Shown here piece by piece: positions 57,688-64,000 of a DNA stretch of 64,000 nucleotides; position 1 is the stretch's first letter, and each line of letters starts with the position of its first letter. The notes under the pieces were generated by a model. The model saw only the letters and a program-made list of their open reading frames with translations, was not told the DNA's origin and did not search any database. The DNA comes from Terana coerulea (lineage: Eukaryota; Basidiomycota; Agaricomycetes; Polyporales; Phanerochaetaceae). Both the position numbers and the translations under genes were made by a program. The DNA lies in the NCBI GenBank assembly GCA_024811115.1, contig JAKOGH010000119.1:124001-188000 (forward strand), in the 5' to 3' direction.

Positions 57688-58059
57688 CTATTTCTTCGGG
57701 TCCGCGCCGTGCACGGCGGCCCTCACGTCGCCGGAGTCCATGCGTGCGTCGCTCTGGCCGCTCGTCAGACCGGCACCTTGTTCTTCTGTCTCTGCGGGTG
57801 GAAAGGGCTCTCGTCGGCTGGGGGGAAGAGAGGCACTATAGGAGACGAGACGCACTGTATATCGATGCGGAGTGGTTCTGCTGCTTCGTCTGCTTGCCCG
57901 CGACGTACATGTACGCGCCAGTCGCGAGGCTGCCGCCAACGGCTATTCCAGCCTAGCAAGCAAGAAGAAGAAGAAGAAAAATATGTAAGATTCCTTTTCG
58001 CCACACTTCAAATTTTGTGTGCTGCTCACGAAGACCTTGCTGCGTGCGAGAGAGCTCAT
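57688..58059 (-). CDS. Small membrane protein, about 80 residues, unknown
   Basis: I propose three exons. Exon 1 (58059-58036) is MSSLARSK. Exon 2, after a GCTAG acceptor, is AGIAVGGSLATGAYMYVAGK, QTKQQNHSASIY. Exon 3, after a 46-nt intron, is KPFPPAETEEQGAGLTSGQS, DARMDSGDVRAAVHGADPKK*. The glycine/alanine-rich stretch AGIAVGGSLATGAYMYVA is a likely single membrane helix near the N-terminus, followed by a polar tail. This layout is common in small mitochondrial or ER proteins, but I cannot name it. The second intron has several AG choices. The one used keeps the longest tail; another gives a shorter basic end (FHPQRQKNKVPV*). Confidence 0.55.
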
Positions 58060-60329
58060 AATGTCGTGATGTGAATGTGCTGGAGGCGAAAGAAAAACAC
58101 CCCCGCGTGTATGTGGTGGATGAAGGGCGAATATCTGTATGGGTGTGGGGATCGTGTATGGGAAGAGAGCGACCGGCGAGGGATGTTTTTGTAGGGGCGT
58201 CCCGGCGTTTGCGACCCTAAGCGTGAGCCACTTGCATCAGTGACGTCATAGAATCCCGAGCGTTCAGTGTGGCCTCACAGGTCAGCGCGATTTGTCCGGA
58301 GCTCGCTCGTCGGCAGTGTTGTGCACACGAGCACGTCGAACGAATGGTTGTGTCGTATTTGGAGCTGCTGGTAACACAGCGTGAAGACGAACGTGCTTGT
58401 TGCAAGGCTAGGCAGTTATGCTGCACTTCGACAAGCGCAGCCCTGCCAAGGCCCTCGAGCGTCGTCCAGGCCCGCTTCTCACGTTCAGGTTTGTCTAGCT
58501 TTGCCCTCTTCAGCTGACTCGGCGTAGGTCCGCTTAAGCACCGTATGCTACCACCAGAGGTCTTCGCAAGACGCTTAGGTTGTTGGCTGACTTATTCTTC
58601 ACGTTTTGCTACACCAGAAGCGTCTTTGTGGACCGCGACTCAGTCGCTTGAGTACCTGTGCAATGACTCTCAGCTCCGAGACGAGACTTCCCGTGCCGGA
58701 GCTCTGTCGCTGGACAATAGGCTCCGTCGCCGGCGCCGGCGCCAAGCATGACGGGAGGATAACAAATGGCGATACATGATGAAGAGGATGAAGTCATCAT
58801 CCGCAGGCCCTGGGCAGTGGGTGTAATACTAATAGGGAAGCGACCGGTGTACCCGGCTCCACAGGTTTGAGAGAAGACACCGGCACACGTGAGAATGACA
58901 GCGCATCAAACGCCACGAAGCCTCTGCCAGAGGCTGGACCAGGTTGCTTTCAGCAACTTCTGCTGGAACGTCTCTGACTCAGAGGGATTGGCCGTTCTTG
59001 ACACCGTCCAGGTACAGTAAAAGAGCCTCTGAAACTAGTAACGGTGCTTATTTCTGTGGTAGTCACTGAGTATTCTTTTGCATGGACGAAAACACAAGCT
59101 GACTCATAAGCCGCTAAAAGTTTGAAAACCCCTGGAGTCGTTGGGCCTGAGAGTTAGAAGTACAAAGCAAGTGAGTCGGAATATTCATTTGTATCTCAAT
59201 TAATCACGGCGCAACCGCTTGACTAGCGCGGTTGGCAGGTGAAATGGGCAGAAGAGGCAGAAATCTAAAAAGAACGTCCGAACGAAAATGGGAGTGCGTG
59301 GGATTCGAGCGCGCGCGGACTTGGAAGTAGCAGCTTGTCGTGATGCGTCAGGACCCCGAAGCCGCACAGACCGTTCCGCCGCCGTGCAGCGGCTTTCAGG
59401 CCTTGTGCCTTATTCCTTCCCTACGAAAAGGTAGGCTCGGCTTTTTCTGCGCACGCGCTGCCAGCGGCTGACTGGTGAATTCTGGATGAACCCTGTTTCT
59501 GTGGTGTGTATTTCACTTTCCGGCGGAGTCAGTCAAGCACTGATCCTGGGAACATGATCTTCGCTACATAGTCCGATGTATCTCGCAAAACGTCAGGCAC
59601 AACATTAGGTGAAACACCGTCCCCATCGTGAGGTTGATAACGCGCCATATCACAATATTACTACTCCTAAAAAGGGCTTTCGGAGTGCAAGAATTAGGCC
59701 CGGGAACCAGTCGGGAACCGCTCAACCTCCGGTGCCCGACGGATGTGCAGATAGGGGCAGTCAGAGGCAGTCAGGAGCAGGCACGTACTTAGAGCAAATC
59801 ACGAACAGGAGCGAAACGTCCGTGCTCCGGTCAACGAGCGAAGACGCCTGAATCTCACACGAATCAGGGTTTGTCCAGTCACTTCTCCGAATACATGCGT
59901 ACGGGTATTGCGGGAAGACACGAGCATTGCAGAAGTTGATTGCAGACTTTTGCAAGGAGTCATGATTTTTGTTCAATTCAGATTTGCTCGCGCCGGCTTG
60001 ATCAGGGCTCAGGCCTTCCGGGACCCCGACGACGATCACGCTTGGTCGATCAAAGTGCCCCATCGCGTGGCGCCAGGGACAGCCTCTGAGACATTTCCAT
60101 TGACGCAGTGCTACCCGTCGGGCCACACACGCTGCTCGTTATCAAGAGCCCGGTCCTTCAAGGGGGAGAGTTGGTCCCGCCGGTCGCTGTCTGTTCTTGA
60201 ACCCATGCCACCACGACCCCGTTGAACCCATCGTCGCTCGACACTCAAGTACTCTGTCTCTCCTGTCGGCTTTCAGCGGCGGGCTGACGTGCTTTTAACA
60301 GTGGTCTGTTGTCTGCCTGGGGTAGAATC
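58060..60329. other. Gene-poor region, 2.3 kb
   Basis: No conserved coding sequence was seen on either strand. The last 150 bases should hold the promoter of the DUF6533 gene. A T-arm-like sequence near 59300-59315 was examined as a possible tRNA and rejected. Confidence 0.45.
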
Positions 60330-62324
60330 ATGAGCACCCATACGCCTCCTATAGCCGAGTTGATTGGCACGTAAGCCGTCCTAGTTCTTATATGTGTGCC
60401 TAGCCGCTGCGTTTTAACACTGCCACATACAGACTGAACGTGGTGTATTGTGAATACGCTGCCGCGGGTGCGTGTTCCGCAAACTCACTCCGTACTTTAA
60501 AGCTACTTCTGACGATCCCTGCGCAGCGATCCTCATATTCGATCACATCCTTACGTTTAGCGACGAAGTGGAACACATCTGGCGGCGTCGCTTCTCTGGC
60601 GCTACGCTGCTCTTCCTCCTCAATCGGTATGCAACACTCGTGAAGACAATTCTTGGCTTCGTGTCGCTTTGGACGACGAGTGAGCAGGTATGTGCACATC
60701 ACCGTGTCCGAGTCTTGTGCGCCCGGCCGACTTGAACGTTTGCAGTCGTAAGTTTAGCCATGCCACGCGACGAGGAAGCTACTGACTAGTGGATGCCGGA
60801 GCAGCTGTAAACTTTCGGCAATAGGGTATGACATTTTCGACATATTGGCCCTTTACGTCTTTGCGGGTGCGTGATAGCTCGTTTCTGCCCACGGCCTATG
60901 TAAATTTGAATTCTCCATAGCCTTCAGCTCTTTTCCGCGTCTGGGCAATCTGGGGAAAGGAGCTCCGCCCTTTTCTGATCGTTCTCCCTTTCACTTTAGT
61001 GACGCCTTGCTTAAACTTGGTATGTGATGACAAAATTAGGGGCAGTCGCTGTGTCCGTCTTACTTGTTTTTAACCAGTACCGAGTGTCGAGGGCGACTCA
61101 GTTCATGGATGACAGGTTACCACCACCTTGGGGCGGATGTTCTTCCGGTACCAGCATCCCTCTGAATGTATACATCAGGTGAGATGATTATGCTCTGCTG
61201 CTCCAAGCTCTCCCTCACGTCGTATAGGTGTATGTAGTTTTCTGAAGACGTACCAGCTGATTTACTGAATAAGACGCAGTCAGCGACATCGTACGCGGGA
61301 TAGCCATTGCAACGGACGCCCTGGTACTCGTTATGACGTGGCTTAAAACACGCAATATTTACAAGGCCGTAATGCAAGCTAAGCTAGGTACAGGGATCTC
61401 TGAATTGCTACTTCGTGATGGTGCGTCCTTCGCTCTCTTAATCTTGGTCACAGGCCTGATCCCTCTCCGTTTTGTAGGCACCATATATTTCGGATTCCTT
61501 TTAATATTCAACATTGTGGATGTCATATTAAATCATGTATCGGCGGTATGTGTCCGTTGGCTCAATAGCTTTGACGAGCCGCTCACGCCCACTTTGCAGC
61601 ACTTTAACCCCGCCAATTACTTCAGCGACGTGTAGGTGTCTGTTCCCGCCGTCCCTACCTCCCCACTAACCTCCCCCTGCCCGCTGCCCAGCGTGAACTG
61701 CATCCTCATCGCGCGCTTCATGTTCAACCTGCGCATGGTGAACACGAACCCGTGGGGGCGCGGCCTCGGCAGCCAGTCCGAGCTCACGCTCGGCCAGCTC
61801 GAGTTCATGCACACGAACGTCCTGCGTGAGCTCGGCGCGCCGCTCGCGCACGCTGCCGACAACGACGACGACGGCGCCGGCTACGACTCCGCGACGTCCT
61901 CCACCGCGGACGGCCACTCGCTCGGCCTCGAGCGCCACAACGGCCCGCTCGCGGCTGGGCTGCGGTGCCACCACCATCCGTGCAGGGCGACTCAGAAGCC
62001 CGGGGCGGCAGGGTACGTCCGAGCCGTCTCGCGCGTCCGCCCCGTGCTGCTTTACGTTGACGCTGACGTCGCGCACCGTGACTTTGCAGCGGCGACGAGT
62101 GGGCGATGGAGCACTTCTACGATGCGTTTGACGACCGGGCGATCGAGCTCCAGCCTCGAAAGCCGCAGCGCCCGGAGTCCAAGCTTCTGCACGCATCCGA
62201 CCACGCGGAGAGCATACCGCCGACGCCGCACACGGGCGAGGCGCTTTTGCCAGCAGCCAGCTGGAGGGATGAAGAAAATGGCGGCGGGGGTAGGCGACAT
62301 AAAGTTGATGGTACCCAGCCGTGA
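60330..62324 (+). CDS. DUF6533-domain multi-pass membrane protein
   Basis: This is a basidiomycete family of about seven membrane helices, function unknown. The ATG at 60330 gives MSTHTPPIAELIGT. After an intron comes LNVVYCEYAAA, and then the signature of the domain: AILIFDHILTFSDEVEHIWR, RRFSGATLLFLLNRYATLVK. Later helices are YDIFDILALYVFA, ALFRVWAIWGKELRPFLIVL, ATDALVLVMTWLKTRNIYKA, ELLLRDGTIYFGFLLIFNIV and ILIARFMFNLRMVNTNPWGR. The C-terminal tail is hydrophilic: GQLEFMHTNVLRELGAPLAH, an Asp-rich stretch, and, after an intron ending near 62090, GDEWAMEHFYDAFDDRAIEL to the TGA at 62322. About ten short introns are needed. Exon limits in the middle (60,730-61,300) are the least certain. 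Confidence 0.85.
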
Positions 62325-62579
62325 TATGATATATACCTGTACGTTTGGTTATATCTTAGAGTACTGTGGTTTGCGGTGTACGGTTTGACGCAGAGCTACG
62401 CATAGTATTGGTAGCGGTAATGCATAGTAATGCACGTGATATAGAGTGTACGAGTATACACATGAGAACACGAAAAGTTAGTACGATATACGCATGTGCA
62501 TGTAATGCGTGGAAGCCAAGACCAGGCAAACAAAAGTGGCATGTCAGCAGGAGTGACAGCGTCCAGCACCCCAGCCACC

Positions 62580-64000
62580 CTAAATCTCCGCCCGACAGAG
62601 CGGGCATGTCCTGCTCTGCACGACCCAGCGCTGCAGGCAATACTCGTGGAACCTAGAACCGCCGAGGCGAGATCAGCATCCGCGCAATGCACACGCGCAC
62701 AGCGGGCGACTCACGCGTGCGGGCAGCGTGTCCCGAGGCACGCGACCTCCGTCTCCTTGAACTGCGTCAGGCAGATGCCGCACTTGTCCACCGCCGCGCC
62801 GAGCAGCGTAAGCTTCACCTTCGGGCGCCCGTCCTTGAGCGTGCGGCGCCGCTGCAGCTCGACGCGGCCGATGGGGAGGGGCGCGCGGTCGCCGTCGACG
62901 AGGAACGGGTCCGCGCCTGGCGCGCCTGCGCTCGCGGGGCCGGCGAACTCTTGGATGCGGAGGAGATCCTAGGGGTGCGTTGTGTTTGAGTTATTGGGGG
63001 CGTGCATGGCAGGACGGAAGGACTTCACCTCGTAGTTCTGACCGTGCCCGTGGTCACCTTCGATTACGCGCGAGGCGAGGACGTCCAAGTCCGTGTATGG
63101 CATGTATTCGTGCACTGGGGAAATAGAGGGGCTGGAGGAGACCGTAGGATGTATGATTGCAGCTCGTCTGAGTGGAGACGGCTGCCGGGCTTGAGGCGGC
63201 TGTGGAAGCGGACGGCCGGGGTAATGATGGGTCGGCGTGGTCGGCGTGCTGGGCGGGGAGTCATTAGAGGCCGTAGACGCGGTATCACTAGCCATCGCTA
63301 GCGCTGAAGGGAAATAATAAGGAGATCCGAAGGTGTTCGGGTACCGGATCATAGGAACAGCAGGAGGCATAGGAGGTAGAGGAATGCCGGTGGGGAATGG
63401 TGAGGGGTCTGCATAGTATCCGAGAGTGGCAGTTGAACCACTGAAGGGCAGAGGTACCATTCTCGCTGAAACAGGTGAACTAGGGAGCGTTTGAGCGGCG
63501 GAAGCTTCCATGCGTTCTCTACCTGCTGCCCGCAGACTAGGTAAAGAAGGATGCTGCCTTGGAGAGGTCGGGCTGGCGGTGTCTGAGCTCCCCGAAGCTG
63601 GCGACGGAGACGTAATGGATAAGTCGTCGTGAACGGCGCCGCGGGTATCTATCGGTGGCAGCCAGACGACGTTGGGCGAGGGCCGAACGGACGTTGACAT
63701 AGCCTTACGCCGCGGAGGAGGTGGAGGAGGTGGAGGCCTCCTGACCCTCGCTTGGATGCCAGGGTCAGACGCCGACGAGGATAAAACATCTGAATTCGCC
63801 ACTGGAGATCTGAGTGATTGGTGCAAGGATACGGCGGACTGGTTGAGAGGCAGCGTAAGCGTACTACCGCTCTGGGCCGGGTGCCTCACCGGACGGTTCA
63901 AAAACCGGTTGGCGTAGTGGGACTCGCGGCGCCAGCGCGCAAGGCCGACTTGAGCATTGTATTGCTCGGAGAGGGTGCTTGCTTCTCTCGCCGCTTGCGT
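62580..64000 (-). CDS. RING-H2 finger protein, probable E3 ligase (5' part beyond window)
   Basis: The frame is open through the right edge (64000), so the N-terminus is missing. The visible sequence begins TQAAREASTLSEQYNAQVGL and ARWRRESHYANRFLNRPVRH. A long disordered Pro/Ser-rich region follows, with a PPPPPPPP tract and LPPMPPAVPMIRYPNTFGSP. It ends YTDLDVLASRVIEGDHGHGQ at an intron. The next exon starts DLLRIQEFAGPASAGAPG and carries KVKLTLLGAAVDKCGICLTQ, FKETEVACLGTRCPHA. After a last intron the protein finishes FHEYCLQRWVVQSRTCPLCR, AEI*. The C-x2-C, CPHxFH, C-x2-W and CPLC pattern is a C3H2C3 RING placed at the very C-terminus. No membrane helix is visible in the part seen. A role as a soluble ubiquitin ligase is inferred from the domain. 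Confidence 0.88.

Noticed and set aside
59281..59360. Possible tRNA on the minus strand (T-arm-like CTCGAATCCCAC near 59,300-59,315)
   Set aside because: The T-stem does not pair well, the matching 5' acceptor strand is absent 70-90 bases away, and no anticodon arm can be folded.

Overview
The window is nuclear DNA of a filamentous basidiomycete, most likely an Agaricomycete. The coding genes are split by many 45-70 nt GT-AG introns, codon use is GC-rich, and several families point to this group: an AA9 lytic polysaccharide monooxygenase (wood decay), DUF6593 and DUF6533 proteins (expanded in mushroom-forming fungi), a BSC6/fucose-permease-like MFS carrier and a SRPK-like kinase. There is no bacterial, viral or CRISPR content. 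I recognised no intact transposon and no convincing tRNA.

Layout, left to right: AA9 LPMO (+) converging on a Tlg1/syntaxin-6 SNARE (-); a HbpS/DUF336-like protein (+); a MGRN1-like RING E3 (+); ribosomal protein L28/uL15 (-) divergent from RNA polymerase II subunit RPB11 (+); a 3.3 kb gene-poor stretch; mitochondrial GTPase Mtg1 (-); an unknown basic protein (-); a 5.8 kb gene-poor island; a bHLH transcription factor (-); a 157-residue membrane protein (+); a MFS carrier (-); an unknown protein (-); Hri1 (-) divergent from the mRNA export adaptor Yra1/ALYREF (+); PFK-2/FBPase-2 (+); an NCS1 nucleobase/nucleoside permease (-); GID-complex subunit Fyv10/Gid9 (-); a 4.2 kb gene-poor stretch with a three-copy tandem repeat; a DUF6593 protein (+); nucleoporin Nup96 (-); 60S export adaptor Nmd3 (-) divergent from cystathionine gamma-synthase (+); a SRPK-like kinase (-); ubiquitin-conjugating enzyme Ubc4/5 (+); an 80-residue membrane protein (-); a 2.3 kb gene-poor stretch; a DUF6533 membrane protein (+); and a RING-H2 protein (-) running off the right edge.

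Most genes are core eukaryotic housekeeping functions (ribosome, transcription, RNA export, nuclear pore, ubiquitin, Golgi SNARE, sulfur amino acids, glycolytic control). They are mixed with a few nutritional genes: AA9, the MFS carrier and the NCS1 permease. They do not form a pathway cluster.

Two cross-cutting observations matter for any reader. First, about half of the conserved genes carry one or two apparent 1-2 nt frameshifts, mostly at short G/C, A or T runs. Housekeeping genes are hit as often as others, so I read these as mainly consensus errors rather than true pseudogenes. Coordinates of those genes therefore span the frame break. Second, splicing is unusually fine-grained: the AA9 gene needs a 2-nt internal exon to stay in frame, and the PFK-2 gene has exons of 24 and 21 nt.

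Exon limits were read by eye from frame continuity, splice consensus and known protein families. They are predictions.
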